Below, one piece after another: positions 40,527 to 50,518 of a stretch of 64,000 nucleotides of DNA. The stretch comes from Burkholderiaceae bacterium (GTDB taxonomy: Bacteria > Pseudomonadota > Gammaproteobacteria > Burkholderiales > Burkholderiaceae), in contig CANFMT010000005.1 in the NCBI GenBank assembly GCA_947448415.1, positions 43,061 to 107,060 of the forward strand, given 5' to 3'. Under the pieces are notes generated by a model. That model was not told the DNA's origin. It ran no database searches and saw nothing but the letters and a program-made list of their open reading frames with translations. Each line of letters opens with the position of its first letter. Position 1 is the first letter of the stretch. Both the position numbers and the translations under genes were made by a program.

Positions 40527-42518
40527 TTACTTCTTCGAGATGCATTCTTTAACAGTCTTGGCAATCTGATCTGCTGTTAAACCAAAATACTCATACAGTT
40601 TTGGCGCCGGCGCTGACTCACCAAAGGTATCAACACCATGCACTGCTGCACAACCATACTTCCACCAAAAATCTGTCACACCAGCCTCAACTGCAATACG
40701 TGGAATATTTGGCGGCAACACTGTTGACTTGTACGCAGCATCTTGTTGATCAAACACGGTAGTAGATGGAATTGAAACAACACGAATACGCAAACCTTCA
40801 TTTTCTAACTGCAGGGCAGTCTGCAATGCCAAAGCAATCTCAGAACCAGTAGCTATGATGACTGCATCAATCTTGCCTGACGGATCACGTAATACATATC
40901 CACCACGAGCGATATCTTTTATTTGTTGAGCGCTACGTGAAACAAATGGGCAGTTCTGGCGACTAAAGATCAGTGCGCTTGGGCCATGTTTACGCTCAAT
41001 TGCCGCGCCCCAGGCCACCGCACTCTCGGTGGTGTCGCAGGGACGCCAAACCATGAGATTAGGTATCAAACGTAGACTGGCTACATGCTCTACAGACTGG
41101 TGGGTTGGGCCATCTTCACCCAAGCCAATAGAGTCATGGGTAAAGACAAAAATACTGCGTAATTTCATCAATGCAGCCATACGCAAAGCATTACGACTGT
41201 AGTCTGAGAAAGTCAAGAAGGTGCCGCCAAAAGGAATGTAGCCACCATGCAAGGCAATACCGTTCATGATTGCGCTCATACCAAATTCGCGCACACCGTA
41301 GTTAATGTGATTACCCCATTGATCACCACGCACTGCTTTGCATGAAGACCAGTTTGTTAAATTAGAACCCGTTAAGTCAGCAGAGCCGCCCATAAATTCT
41401 GGTAAAGCCGGAGCCAATGCTTCAATTGCATTTTGACTTGCCTTACGAGTAGCAATCGTTTCTGCTTTTGATTGGCAAGTTTTTAAATATGTATTTAAGG
41501 TAGATGAAAAATCTTTTGATAATTCACCTTCCATGCGACGTTGCAATTCAGAAGCAAGTTCTGGATATTTATTTTTGTATTTTTGAAACTGCTTATTCCA
41601 CTCATGCTCAGTTGCTTGACCACGCTTTTTAAAATCCCATGCTGTATAAATATCTTTCGGAATCTCAAATGGGGCATATGGCCAATTTAACGCAACGCGA
41701 GTTGCTGCAATTTCAGTAGCGCCCAATGGTGATCCGTGTACTTTATCGCTACCAGCCATATTAGGCGAGCCCTGACCAATAGCAGTCTTACAGCAGATGA
41801 GGACTGGTTTATCACTCTTTTTAGCCTTGGCAATTGCTGCCGATACCGCTTCAGCATCATGGCCATCAACATCACGTATCACATTCCAGCCATAGGCTTC
41901 AAAACGCTTTGGCGTGTCTTCATTAAACCAAGAAACTACTTTGCCATCGATGGAGATTCCATTGTCATCCCATAAGGCGATAAGCTTGTTTAACTTCAGT
42001 GTGCCAGCCAAAGAACAAACTTCATGACTAATGCCTTCCATCAAACAACCATCACCTAAAAATACATAGGTGTAGTGATCAATGATGTTGCATCCAGGGC
42101 GATTAAATTCTTCTGCTAGTAATTTTTCTGCAAGCGCCATTCCAACCGCATTAGAAATTCCTTGTCCTAATGGGCCTGTAGTTGTTTCTACGCCAGGAGT
42201 AATTCCATATTCAGGATGGCCTGGAGTTTTGCTATGCAATTGACGGAAATTTTTTAACTCTTCAATTGGCAGGTCGTAACCTGTCAGATGCAAAAGTGAA
42301 TACAACAACATCGAACCATGGCCGTTAGATAAAACAAAGCGATCGCGATCGATCCAATGAGGGTCAGTTGGGTTATGCTTTAAATGTTCATTCCAAAGTC
42401 CAACTGCAATATCTGCCATACCCATCGGCATACCAGGGTGTCCTGAATTTGCCTGTTGTACTGCATCCATGGATAGAGCGCGAATGGCATTGGCCATACG
42501 AATTTGAAGGTTTGACAT
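40527..42518 (-). CDS. tkt: Transketolase
   Basis: A thiamine-diphosphate enzyme (663 residues) of the pentose phosphate pathway. Visible are [20 protein letters not shown] (N-terminal active-site His region), the ThDP/metal motif [15 protein letters not shown], the pyrimidine domain segment [18 protein letters not shown], and C-terminal [16 protein letters not shown]. Normal length. The start is ATG 42518, divergent from rsmE (about 43 bases). Confidence 0.97.
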   Translation of the reverse strand: MSNLQIRMANAIRALSMDAVQQANSGHPGMPMGMADIAVGLWNEHLKHNPTDPHWIDRDRFVLSNGHGSMLLYSLLHLTGYDLPIEELKNFRQLHSKTPGHPEYGITPGVETTTGPLGQGISNAVGMALAEKLLAEEFNRPGCNIIDHYTYVFLGDGCLMEGISHEVCSLAGTLKLNKLIALWDDNGISIDGKVVSWFNEDTPKRFEAYGWNVIRDVDGHDAEAVSAAIAKAKKSDKPVLICCKTAIGQGSPNMAGSDKVHGSPLGATEIAATRVALNWPYAPFEIPKDIYTAWDFKKRGQATEHEWNKQFQKYKNKYPELASELQRRMEGELSKDFSSTLNTYLKTCQSKAETIATRKASQNAIEALAPALPEFMGGSADLTGSNLTNWSSCKAVRGDQWGNHINYGVREFGMSAIMNGIALHGGYIPFGGTFLTFSDYSRNALRMAALMKLRSIFVFTHDSIGLGEDGPTHQSVEHVASLRLIPNLMVWRPCDTTESAVAWGAAIERKHGPSALIFSRQNCPFVSRSAQQIKDIARGGYVLRDPSGKIDAVIIATGSEIALALQTALQLENEGLRIRVVSIPSTTVFDQQDAAYKSTVLPPNIPRIAVEAGVTDFWWKYGCAAVHGVDTFGESAPAPKLYEYFGLTADQIAKTVKECISKK

Positions 42519-42561
42519 CGTAAAAGTGGTCTCTGGAAAATTAATTGGCTATATTTCAGTA

Positions 42562-43323
42562 ATGCCTCAATTTTATCTTCCCGGACCATGGGAATCCGAA
42601 AAGCCCACCACCCTCACTCCTGAGGTTGCACACCATTTGCGGGTTCGACGTATTCAAGTAGGGGAATTTTTCCCAATATTTGATGGAAAAGGCCAAATTG
42701 CTAAAGGAGAGCTCCTTTCTTTGGGCGGCAAAACCGGTCAAGTCCAGCTAACAGATATTCGTACAGACACTCATCGAGAGACCCCTTATGCCATTACCTT
42801 GGCCCAAGGACTTGCTGGCGGCGACAAAATGGACTGGATCGTTGAAAAAGCGGTTGAGACCGGCGCACAAAATATTGCCCCGATGCAATGCGAGCGCTCC
42901 ATTTTGAAGCTGACACGATCAAGTGACCTTGAGCGCGCCCAAAAACGCCTGGTCCACTGGGAGGGCATCATCCAAGCGGCCTGCGAACAATGCGATCGTA
43001 CTGTCTTTGCCAGTCTTGAGCCCATTCAGACTTTTGAGGATTACTTAAAGGCAATTCCAAAACCTGCCCTCAAGCTACTCCTTAGTCCCGATGCCACAAA
43101 AAGCATGTATTCAGTACTCATCGAAAATGATCCTCAAGACATAGTCCTCATGATCGGACCAGAGGGTGGTCATTCACCCGAAGAAGAGGCTCAAGCAGAA
43201 GCTGCAGGCTATCAACTCGTTACCCTAGGAGAGCGGGTACTCAGAACTGAAACGGCTGGTGTAGTGGCTATTACAGCCGTTCATAGCGTATGGAACCCTG
43301 AAATGCAAAATCGCCTCAAATAG
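42562..43323 (+). CDS. rsmE: 16S rRNA (uracil(1498)-N(3))-methyltransferase
   Basis: A SPOUT-family methyltransferase (253 residues) acting on U1498 of 16S rRNA. The N-terminal PUA-like part contains VAHHLRVRRIQVGEFFPIFD. The catalytic trefoil knot has VLMIGPEGGHSPEEEAQAEA and VTLGERVLRTETAGVVAI, the diagnostic RsmE ending. I start at ATG 42562 (MPQFYLPGPW); the longer in-frame start overlaps the tkt promoter side. The stop codon lies inside a terminator hairpin. Confidence 0.95.
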   Translation: MPQFYLPGPWESEKPTTLTPEVAHHLRVRRIQVGEFFPIFDGKGQIAKGELLSLGGKTGQVQLTDIRTDTHRETPYAITLAQGLAGGDKMDWIVEKAVETGAQNIAPMQCERSILKLTRSSDLERAQKRLVHWEGIIQAACEQCDRTVFASLEPIQTFEDYLKAIPKPALKLLLSPDATKSMYSVLIENDPQDIVLMIGPEGGHSPEEEAQAEAAGYQLVTLGERVLRTETAGVVAITAVHSVWNPEMQNRLK

Positions 43324-43332
43324 AGGCGATTT
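43308..43332. terminator. Hairpin terminator at the end of rsmE
   Basis: A 10-bp perfect stem AAATCGCCTC/GAGGCGATTT with a 5-base loop AAATA spans the rsmE stop codon. A T-rich stretch follows on the minus strand (TTTTGCATTT), so it may serve both rsmE and the convergent barstar-like gene. Confidence 0.65.
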
Positions 43333-43353
43333 ATAGGGCAACTAAGTTAGTGA

Positions 43354-43974
43354 TTAAGCAAAAGAGTAGAACACTCTATATGGAGTGCGGCGCTCAGCCC
43401 AGAAGTCAACGGCATCACGGAACACATCTAAAAGAGTTTCACGTGCTTCTTTGTCAAATTTTTGAGTACAAGGCAAACCTTCGAGCACCACAACAAAACC
43501 AGGCTGCGGGCCAGACTTATCAACCGTAGTCGTTAAAGCATCCAACAAAGGATCGTAATTTTTAGCTTGCTGCTTAGTAAATGAGTAAGCAATCGCAATG
43601 GATTCCAATACCTCACCTTTAGTCATTGCATTAGCGCAATTGGCATAAATGAAGTGCTGACCCAATTCAGTCGCCGCTTCCTGTAGGTCAGGAGTACGGA
43701 AAGCACGTATGGATTGCACGATATTAGGGCGCACACTGCGCAACATTGCCGGCGGTCCGGCATCACGAACGGCCAAAGCGGCACGCCAAGAAGCTGTCAC
43801 TTTTTTCCCCGAAACTTGATTTGCTGCATAGGTTTGTAAACGAGATAAACCGCCTTCAGCGTAAATATTGGCAGCGGATGATTCTGTTTCAAGTCGATCA
43901 TTACTGTCCCAACTTTCAGCGCGGCTATGTTCTTCGAAGCCGGCTGTAGTGCTGTTTTCTGAGCGATTATTCAT
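43354..43974 (-). CDS. Barstar-like protein with N-terminal extension
   Basis: A 206-residue protein whose last 90 residues look like the barstar (ribonuclease-inhibitor) fold: KGEVLESIAIAYSFTKQQAK, NYDPLLDALTTTVDK, GFVVVLEGLPCTQKFD and RETLLDVFRDAVDFWAERR, the characteristic W-ALxD and helix pattern. The N-terminal ~110 residues are polar and unknown, with a possible RNA- or partner-binding role. No barnase-type RNase gene is seen nearby, so it may inhibit a distant RNase or have taken another role. It lies between maeB and rsmE with 128 bases of non-coding DNA upstream. Confidence 0.78.
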   Translation of the reverse strand: MNNRSENSTTAGFEEHSRAESWDSNDRLETESSAANIYAEGGLSRLQTYAANQVSGKKVTASWRAALAVRDAGPPAMLRSVRPNIVQSIRAFRTPDLQEAATELGQHFIYANCANAMTKGEVLESIAIAYSFTKQQAKNYDPLLDALTTTVDKSGPQPGFVVVLEGLPCTQKFDKEARETLLDVFRDAVDFWAERRTPYRVFYSFA

Positions 43975-44058
43975 GATGGGTGCTAGGTTACCTGTAACAC
44001 GCCATCAAATCAAGCCCAAATACAGTGCATTTTATGTAAAGTACTGATTTATATAGAA

Positions 44059-44096
44059 ATAATTTATGTAAGTTATTGCTAACTTACATAAATTAT
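44059..44096. repeat. Perfect 17-bp inverted repeat
   Basis: Two 17-base arms, ATAATTTATGTAAGTTA and TAACTTACATAAATTAT, are exact reverse complements separated by TTGC. On the minus strand the loop reads GCAA (a stable GNRA type) and the 3' side continues TTCTATATAA. The repeat starts seven bases after the maeB stop and is about 85 bases upstream of the barstar-like start. It could terminate maeB transcription or act as an operator; the missing strong T-run makes a plain terminator less certain. Confidence 0.85.
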
Positions 44097-44102
44097 AAGC
44101 AC

Positions 44103-46424
44103 TTAGGTAATGCCTCTTGCGTTGCTAGCAGCCTCAACAACCGCCAAAGTTGTCACATTCACAATCCGGCGCACTGTAGCTGCTGGAGTCAAAATATGAA
44201 TTGGTTTCGCAACACCCAACAATAATGGGCCGATTGCAATTCCATTCCCTGCTGCTGTTTTTAACAAGTTGTAAGAAATGTTTGCAGCATCAATATTTGG
44301 CAGAACTAGTAAATTCGCATCGCCTTTTAATGGCGAAGAAGTCACAGCACCAGCACGAATAGTTGCATCTAGAGCGCTGTCACCATGCATTTCACCGTCA
44401 ACCTCAAGAGTTGGATCCGCTTCTTGAATTAAAGCTAAGACCTCGCGCATTTTGACTGCTGAAGGAGCATTGCTTGAGCCAAAGTTCGAATGAGAAAGCA
44501 GCGCTACTTTAGGTACAAGCCCAAGCTTACGCATCTCACTAGCCGCCATCAAAGTAAGTTCAGCTAATTCACAAGCGCTTGGATCGATGTTGATATGAGT
44601 ATCAACCAAGAATACTTGGCGACCCGGAAGAATCAAACCAGACATCGCGCCATACACATTTGCACCAGGCTCGCGACCAACAACCTCATCAACATATTTC
44701 AAATGAGTTGCTGAGTTGCCGATTGTTCCACAGATCATGCCATCGGCCATACCTTTGATGATCATGATGGAGCCAATCAAACTATTACGACGACGCATTT
44801 CTAACTTAGCAAAAGATGCTGTAACCCCTTTGCGCTCGGTCAAACCAAGATAGGTTTGCCAGAAGTCGCGGAAACGTGAATCATTCTCAGGATTCACAAT
44901 ATCAAAGTCGTCACCAGCTTTCATACGTAAGCCAAACTTCTCAATACGATGTTCGATAACGGCAGGACGGCCAATCAGAATTGGCGTAGCGAGGTGCTCA
45001 TCAATAATGATCTGCACAGCACGCAATACGCGCTCGTCTTCACCTTCAGCGAACACAATACGCTTTTGATTTGCCGGCACGCGCTTTGCAATACTAAAGA
45101 GCGGCTTCATCAAAGTACCTGAGTGATACACAAATTGCTGCAACTGATTGCGATAAGCATCGAAATCTTTAATTGGACGAGAAGCAACGCCATCATCCAT
45201 TGCCGCCTTAGCAACTGCTGGTGCAATCACTGTAATGAGACGAGGATCAAATGGTTTTGGAATCAAATACTCAGGGCCAAAGGAGAGGTTCTCAATGCCA
45301 TAAACAGAGGCAACCACTTCGCTCTGCTCAGCCTGTGCCAGCTCTGCAACAGCCTTAACCGCCGCCACTTCCATGCCACGAGTAATGGTTGTTGCACCAA
45401 CATCCAATGCACCACGGAAGATGAATGGGAAACACAAGACATTATTTACTTGATTTGGGTAATCAGTGCGGCCAGTAGCCATTACTGCGTCTGGACGGAC
45501 TGCCTTGACTTCCTCAGGCAAGATTTCTGGGGTTGGATTTGCTAAGGCATAGACCAATGGCTTAGGCGCCATCTTCTTCACCATGTCTTGCTTGAGCACG
45601 CCACCCGCAGACAGGCCCAAGAAAATATCGGCACCTTCAATGGCTTGATCTAATGTGCGCAAATCTGTTTCTTGGCAGAAGGGCTCCTTCTCAGGATCCA
45701 TCAATTCCTGACGACCCTTATAGGCAACACCAGCCAAATCGGTTACCCAAATATTTTTACGCGAGATACCAAGATCAACCAATAGATCCAAACAAGCTAA
45801 AGCAGCAGCGCCCGCTCCAGATGTCACCAACTTGACGTCTTCAACTTTTTTACCAACAACCTTTAATCCATTGAGGATTGCTGCAGCAACCACAATAGCC
45901 GTGCCATGCTGGTCATCGTGGAAGACTGGAATCTTCATGCGGGCTTGCAATTTACGCTCCACCACAAAACAGTCTGGCGCTTTAATGTCTTCCAGGTTAA
46001 TACCGCCAAAGGTAGGTTCAAGCGCCGCAATGATTTCTACTAACTTATCTGGATCGTTTTCATTCACTTCAATGTCGAAAACGTCAATGCCTGCAAATTT
46101 TTTAAAGAGGACTGCCTTACCTTCCATCACTGGCTTACTAGCCAGAGGCCCAATATTTCCTAAACCCAAAACTGCTGTACCGTTAGTAATCACACCCACC
46201 AAATTTCCGCGGGCAGTGTATTTGAATGCGTTCGCCGGATCTTTAACGATCTCTTCACAAGGTGCAGCAACGCCCGGCGTATAGGCAAGGGCTAAGTCTC
46301 GTTGATTGGTAAGTTGCTTGGTGGGGGCAATCTCAATTTTGCCTGGGGTGGGAAATTCATGGTACTGAAGGGCTGCCTCTCTTAAGGCAGCGATTTGTTG
46401 TTCTTTATTATTTTCTTTGCTCAT
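44103..46424 (-). CDS. maeB: NADP-dependent malic enzyme (MaeB type with phosphotransacetylase-like domain)
   Basis: A 773-residue fusion. Residues about 1-430 form the malic enzyme: LAYTPGVAAPCEEIVKDP, the NAD(P)-binding VTSGAGAAALACLDLL, and PVFHDDQHGTAIVVAAAI with metal ligands. Residues about 440-770 form a phosphotransacetylase-like domain (ILIGRPAVIEHRIEKFGL, ADGMICGTIGNSATHL), usually regulatory, sensing acetyl-CoA. It decarboxylates malate to pyruvate, giving NADPH. Normal length for the family. It is monocistronic and divergent from thiL (80 bases). Confidence 0.96.
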   Translation of the reverse strand: MSKENNKEQQIAALREAALQYHEFPTPGKIEIAPTKQLTNQRDLALAYTPGVAAPCEEIVKDPANAFKYTARGNLVGVITNGTAVLGLGNIGPLASKPVMEGKAVLFKKFAGIDVFDIEVNENDPDKLVEIIAALEPTFGGINLEDIKAPDCFVVERKLQARMKIPVFHDDQHGTAIVVAAAILNGLKVVGKKVEDVKLVTSGAGAAALACLDLLVDLGISRKNIWVTDLAGVAYKGRQELMDPEKEPFCQETDLRTLDQAIEGADIFLGLSAGGVLKQDMVKKMAPKPLVYALANPTPEILPEEVKAVRPDAVMATGRTDYPNQVNNVLCFPFIFRGALDVGATTITRGMEVAAVKAVAELAQAEQSEVVASVYGIENLSFGPEYLIPKPFDPRLITVIAPAVAKAAMDDGVASRPIKDFDAYRNQLQQFVYHSGTLMKPLFSIAKRVPANQKRIVFAEGEDERVLRAVQIIIDEHLATPILIGRPAVIEHRIEKFGLRMKAGDDFDIVNPENDSRFRDFWQTYLGLTERKGVTASFAKLEMRRRNSLIGSIMIIKGMADGMICGTIGNSATHLKYVDEVVGREPGANVYGAMSGLILPGRQVFLVDTHINIDPSACELAELTLMAASEMRKLGLVPKVALLSHSNFGSSNAPSAVKMREVLALIQEADPTLEVDGEMHGDSALDATIRAGAVTSSPLKGDANLLVLPNIDAANISYNLLKTAAGNGIAIGPLLLGVAKPIHILTPAATVRRIVNVTTLAVVEAASNARGIT

Positions 46425-46504
46425 TTGGCTACTCAGTCAGACTAATTAGGTCTCTAATTCTATTCCTGTCGGAAGTCAAAGTCCCAACAGCCATAAAATG
46501 AGAC

Positions 46505-47533
46505 ATGCATTCTCAATCGAGACCTTTAGGCGAATTTGATCTGATCCAACGTTTTTTCAAAACGGGAGCAGACTCTATGCGCCTTAACAATGCTCACGAT
46601 AGTGTTTCATTGGGGATTGGGGATGATTGCGCCCTCATTAGGCCGCTCGCTGGAGAAGAAATCGCGATTACCAGCGATATGCTCGTTGAAGGTAGGCACT
46701 TTTTTTCAAATGCAAACCCTGAACTATTGGGCCGCAAAGCTTTAGCAGTCAACCTTTCCGACTTAGCAGCGATGGGTGCAAAACCCATAGGCTTCACCTT
46801 ATCGATAGCATTACCAGAGATCAATTCAAATTGGTTAGAAGCGTTTTCTAAAGGCCTTTTTGACATTGCACGAGACTATTGCTGCCCTTTAATCGGCGGA
46901 GACACTACAGCTGGGCCGCTCGCAATTTCAATCACCGCATTTGGCGCCCTCCCCACTGGAAAAGCCATCCGTAGATCAGGGGCAAAAGTGAATGACGATA
47001 TTTGGGTTTCGGGATCCGTTGGAGATGCAAGACTCTCCCTTGCTGCACTGCGTCATGAAATAAATTTATCTAAAGATGATTTAAGTGAAGTCGAGCATCG
47101 CATGCATCAACCCATACCTCGGGTTGACTTAGGCATCGGGCTAAGGGCATTGGCAAGTGCCGCTCTAGATGTATCGGATGGCTTACTTGGCGATCTCAAG
47201 CACATCCTGGATCAATCACAAGTCAATGCAGAGATTTATTTGAATGCAATACCAAAATCTGCAACCTTGCAAAAACAAAATTCTGAAATTCAAAATCAAT
47301 TTGCAGCATGTGGTGGCGATGATTATGAAATTTGCTTTACCGCGCCAAAAAACCGACGTGATGCTATTTATCAACTTAGCAAAACACTAGGCCTACCGCT
47401 AACGATTATTGGTCTGATTACAAATAAAAACAATGTTGAAGTAAACATCAATATATTGAATGATGATGGGAGTTTGTTAAGTCCAACAGAAACTGCATCA
47501 CTATTGCAATCCTTCGATCACTTTGCTTCATGA
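46505..47533 (+). CDS. thiL: Thiamine-monophosphate kinase
   Basis: Phosphorylates TMP to thiamine diphosphate. The 342-residue protein has GEFDLIQRFF, SLGIGDDCALI (metal/ATP Asp pair), TSDMLVEGRHFF, GGDTTAGPLAISITAFG, ALDVSDGLLGDLKHI and the end motif AACGGDDYEICFTAP, the AIR synthase-related fold. Its product is the cofactor of transketolase, encoded about 4 kb away. It overlaps pgpA by four bases (ATGA). Confidence 0.95.
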   Translation: MHSQSRPLGEFDLIQRFFKTGADSMRLNNAHDSVSLGIGDDCALIRPLAGEEIAITSDMLVEGRHFFSNANPELLGRKALAVNLSDLAAMGAKPIGFTLSIALPEINSNWLEAFSKGLFDIARDYCCPLIGGDTTAGPLAISITAFGALPTGKAIRRSGAKVNDDIWVSGSVGDARLSLAALRHEINLSKDDLSEVEHRMHQPIPRVDLGIGLRALASAALDVSDGLLGDLKHILDQSQVNAEIYLNAIPKSATLQKQNSEIQNQFAACGGDDYEICFTAPKNRRDAIYQLSKTLGLPLTIIGLITNKNNVEVNINILNDDGSLLSPTETASLLQSFDHFAS

Positions 47534-48087
47534 CCCATATGGATGAAATCGCTCAAACCAAACCTAACCTGAAGTGGGTTTTTCAAACTGCGAGCCGAAC
47601 CATAGCCTTTGGCTTTGGCAGCGGTTTAAGTCCTATAGCGCCTGGCACTGTCGGTACTCTATGGGCTTGGGCAGCCTTTCTGGCCGGGGAATATTTCCTC
47701 ACCACCGAAGACTTTTTGTGGATTATTGGCGGTGGCATTTTGCTGGGGTGCTGGATCTGTGGCCAAGTCAGCGAAGAATTAGGTAAAAAGGATTTTGGCG
47801 GAATTGTTTGGGATGAGATTGTTGCATTTTGGCTAGTGCTATTAGTCATCATGCCAACTAATATTTGGATGCAAGTTCTTGCGTTTGGCTTATTTCGCTT
47901 CTTTGATGCCTTAAAGCCAGGTCCCATTGGCATGATTGATCAACACTTCAAAAACCTAGCAAGCGATCAACAGCCATCCAATTTATTACAAATCATTTGG
48001 CGTGGTTTTGGTATTGTGGTGGATGATCTCGCCGCTGCATTCTTCACTCTGTTAGTTCTCGCTCTAGTGCAATTTGCTATCAAATAA
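47530..48087 (+). CDS. pgpA: Phosphatidylglycerophosphatase A
   Basis: A 185-residue inner-membrane phosphatase that dephosphorylates phosphatidylglycerol phosphate. Motifs: GFGSGLSPIAPGTVGTLWAW, KDFGGIVWDEIVAFWLVLL with catalytic Asp/Glu, and FGLFRFFDALKPGPIGMIDQ. Several hydrophobic helices, including the C-terminal one. Translationally coupled to thiL. thiL-pgpA-pncC is a common proteobacterial order. Confidence 0.94.
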   Translation: MTHMDEIAQTKPNLKWVFQTASRTIAFGFGSGLSPIAPGTVGTLWAWAAFLAGEYFLTTEDFLWIIGGGILLGCWICGQVSEELGKKDFGGIVWDEIVAFWLVLLVIMPTNIWMQVLAFGLFRFFDALKPGPIGMIDQHFKNLASDQQPSNLLQIIWRGFGIVVDDLAAAFFTLLVLALVQFAIK

Positions 48088-48091
48088 AAAT

Positions 48092-48586
48092 ATGAAATCA
48101 ACCCAGTCCACACAAACATTGGCCAGCATGCTTATTGCTAAAGATTGGAAAATAGCGCTTGCCGAGTCTTGCACTGGTGGTTTAGTGTGCGCAACCTTGA
48201 CGGAATTGTCAGGCTCTAGCGAATGGTTTGAACGGGGCTACATCACCTATAGCAACGAAGCAAAAACGGAGTGCTTAGGAGTGCCTCCCGAGCTAATTGA
48301 GTCCCATGGAGCAGTCAGTGAACCAGTAGCTCAAGCCATGGCTGAGGGTGCCAAACAGGCCTCAGGGGCAAATGTCGCCATTTCGATTACAGGGATTGCT
48401 GGTCCATCTGGTGGTTCAGCAGAAAAACCCGTTGGCACTGTTTGTTTTGGCTGGGCTATTGGAATCAGCTCTTCTGAAAATCGCATTCTCAGTAAAACCA
48501 TGCATTTTGATGGTGATCGCAGCGCTGTTAGAGAACAAGCAAAAGATTACGCGCTTACACAATTGATAGCGCTTCTTCGAAACTAA
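48092..48586 (+). CDS. pncC: Nicotinamide-nucleotide amidohydrolase PncC (CinA C-terminal domain)
   Basis: A stand-alone CinA C-terminal domain (164 residues) that deamidates nicotinamide mononucleotide in NAD recycling. Typical segments are WKIALAESCTGGLVCATLTE, FERGYITYSNEAKTECLGVP, SHGAVSEPVAQAMAEGA, and ISITGIAGPSGGSAEKPVGT. ATG 48092 is preferred to the in-frame TTG at 48074, which lies inside pgpA. The MoCF-like N-terminal half of full CinA is absent. Confidence 0.94.
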   Translation: MKSTQSTQTLASMLIAKDWKIALAESCTGGLVCATLTELSGSSEWFERGYITYSNEAKTECLGVPPELIESHGAVSEPVAQAMAEGAKQASGANVAISITGIAGPSGGSAEKPVGTVCFGWAIGISSSENRILSKTMHFDGDRSAVREQAKDYALTQLIALLRN

Positions 48587-48607
48587 GCACTAAAAACGCT
48601 AATTCAA

Positions 48608-49573
48608 TTACTTCATCCAACCTTTGTGATAGAAGTAAAACAATGGAATGATGGCTGAGACAATCATTGCACCAATTGCCATTGGGTAACCCCAAGTGGC
48701 ATCTAACTCTGGCATATGTTTGTAATTCATACCCCAAATACTGGCCAGCAATGTAGGCGGCATTAATGCTACAGATACCACCGAGAAGATCTTGATGATC
48801 TTAGATTGGTTCAAGTTAATAAAACCAACGGTAGCGTCCATTAAGAAGTTAATCTTGTCGAATAAGAAAGCCGTATGGTTTTCCAGGGAATCAATGTCAC
48901 GCAAAATCTGGCGCGCCTCTTCCTGCTGCTCATCAGACAGTAACTTGCTGCGCATCAGAAATGACAAGGCTCTGCGGGTATCCATAACGTTACGACGGAT
49001 ACGCCCATTGGTATCTTCCTCTTTAGCAATAGTTTCCAAGACTTGCTCTGCATCAGCATCATTAATGTCATCTTGCAAAACTCGCTTACCAGCAAGTTCC
49101 AGATTTTCGTAAACCTCTTCCAATGCGTCTGCAGAATATTCAGCATCAGTTGAATACAAATCTAGCAACACATCTTTTGCATTACTCACAGAACCAGGAC
49201 GTAAACGCGCACGCAAGCGAACCAAACGGAACACTGGCAAATCTTCGTCATGAATTGAGAACAAAACTTGCTTAGTTAAAACGAAAGCGACTCGCACGTT
49301 ACGAGAAGTTTCTTCTTCATCCAATAAGAAATCTGTACGAATGTGAAGATGGCCATCATCAGCCTCAAAATAGCGCGCAGATGCCTCTAAGTCACCCAAG
49401 TCGTCTAACTCAGGCAAAAGAACACCAAAAGCCTCTTTAATCCAAATGAGTTCTTCCTCCTCTGGATCAACTACGTCGATCCAGATAGGGTTGGCATATT
49501 GCAACAATTCATTGCGATCTTCGACTTGCTCTTGAGAGAGGCGGCCATTTTGCAGGACGAACAAGTTGATCAT
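48608..49573 (-). CDS. corA: Magnesium/cobalt transporter CorA
   Basis: A 321-residue pentameric channel with a large cytoplasmic domain (residues 1-255) and two C-terminal transmembrane helices. The GMN signature is seen in LLASIWGMNYKHMPELDATW, and the protein ends with a basic YHKGWMK. It carries Mg2+ (or Co2+/Ni2+) inward. Its start is divergent from pyrF (73 bases); it is convergent with pncC. Confidence 0.95.
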   Translation of the reverse strand: MINLFVLQNGRLSQEQVEDRNELLQYANPIWIDVVDPEEEELIWIKEAFGVLLPELDDLGDLEASARYFEADDGHLHIRTDFLLDEEETSRNVRVAFVLTKQVLFSIHDEDLPVFRLVRLRARLRPGSVSNAKDVLLDLYSTDAEYSADALEEVYENLELAGKRVLQDDINDADAEQVLETIAKEEDTNGRIRRNVMDTRRALSFLMRSKLLSDEQQEEARQILRDIDSLENHTAFLFDKINFLMDATVGFINLNQSKIIKIFSVVSVALMPPTLLASIWGMNYKHMPELDATWGYPMAIGAMIVSAIIPLFYFYHKGWMK

Positions 49574-49646
49574 GGTGAACTCCTAAGGAATGTGCGCTAG
49601 TTTATCCTATAGAACATGATAGTTTCACTAAAATAAGCCAAATCCA

Positions 49647-50492
49647 ATGAACTCTCGCTCAAATACCTTTCACCAGCAACTCCAGTCTGCATGGGCTTCT
49701 CAAGGCAGCATGCTGTGCGTAGGCTTTGACCCCGACCCTAAGCGCTTACCTACCTCCCTACAAGGGAAGCCAGAAGGGATCTATGAGTTCTGTCGTGAAA
49801 TCGCTGATGCCACCGCGGATCTGGTGTGTGCGTTTAAGCCCCAGTTTGCCTACTTTGCCTCCCAGAGAGCCGAGGCGCAACTTGAAAAGCTCATCAAACA
49901 CCTAAAAGATAAGCATCCCCATATTCCAGTCATTCTGGACTCCAAGCGCGGTGATATAGGCAGTACCGCCGACCATTACGCCCTAGAAGCCTTTGATCGA
50001 TACGGCGCAGATGCTGTCACCGTGAACCCATACATGGGCTTTGACACGATTGAGCCCTACCTAAAACATGCTGGCAAAGGTGTTATTGTCCTGTGCCGCA
50101 CCTCTAATCCCGGCGGGTCTGATTTGCAGTTTCTAAATGTTGCTCTAAATAGTGAACCCCTTTATCTACATGTGGCAAAACTTGCAGCTCAAGAATGGAA
50201 TAACTCAGGCCAAATTGGCTTAGTAGTGGGAGCAACCTTCCCCGAGGAAATTGCCAAAGTGCGCGCCATTGTTGGCGATATGCCTTTATTGATCCCAGGA
50301 ATTGGGGCTCAAGGCGGCGATATTGATGCCACTGTCAGCGCTGGAAAAATAGCAGGCAAGCCTGGTACAGGAATGATCATCAATTCTTCAAGGGCAATTC
50401 TGTATGCCAGCTCTGGCAGTGATTTTTCACAAGCCGCTAGAACGGTTGCGCTAAGTACTCGTGACGCGCTAAGGGCTGCAACAAGCAAGTAA
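49647..50492 (+). CDS. pyrF: Orotidine 5'-phosphate decarboxylase (type 2)
   Basis: Last step of UMP synthesis. The 281-residue TIM-barrel protein shows [26 protein letters not shown] (substrate Lys), [20 protein letters not shown] (catalytic Asp-x-Lys-x-x-Asp), and [16 protein letters not shown] phosphate-binding loop. The type 2 form is the longer variant common in Burkholderiales. The other pyr genes here (pyrB, pyrR) lie 27 kb away. Confidence 0.95.
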   Translation: MNSRSNTFHQQLQSAWASQGSMLCVGFDPDPKRLPTSLQGKPEGIYEFCREIADATADLVCAFKPQFAYFASQRAEAQLEKLIKHLKDKHPHIPVILDSKRGDIGSTADHYALEAFDRYGADAVTVNPYMGFDTIEPYLKHAGKGVIVLCRTSNPGGSDLQFLNVALNSEPLYLHVAKLAAQEWNNSGQIGLVVGATFPEEIAKVRAIVGDMPLLIPGIGAQGGDIDATVSAGKIAGKPGTGMIINSSRAILYASSGSDFSQAARTVALSTRDALRAATSK

Positions 50493-50518
50493 GTCGCTAC
50501 TTATCACCTACTGACGCT

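Noticed and set aside
45123..45545. 140-codon open frame antisense to maeB
   Set aside because: The protein has no coherent motif and maeB is strongly supported on the other strand.
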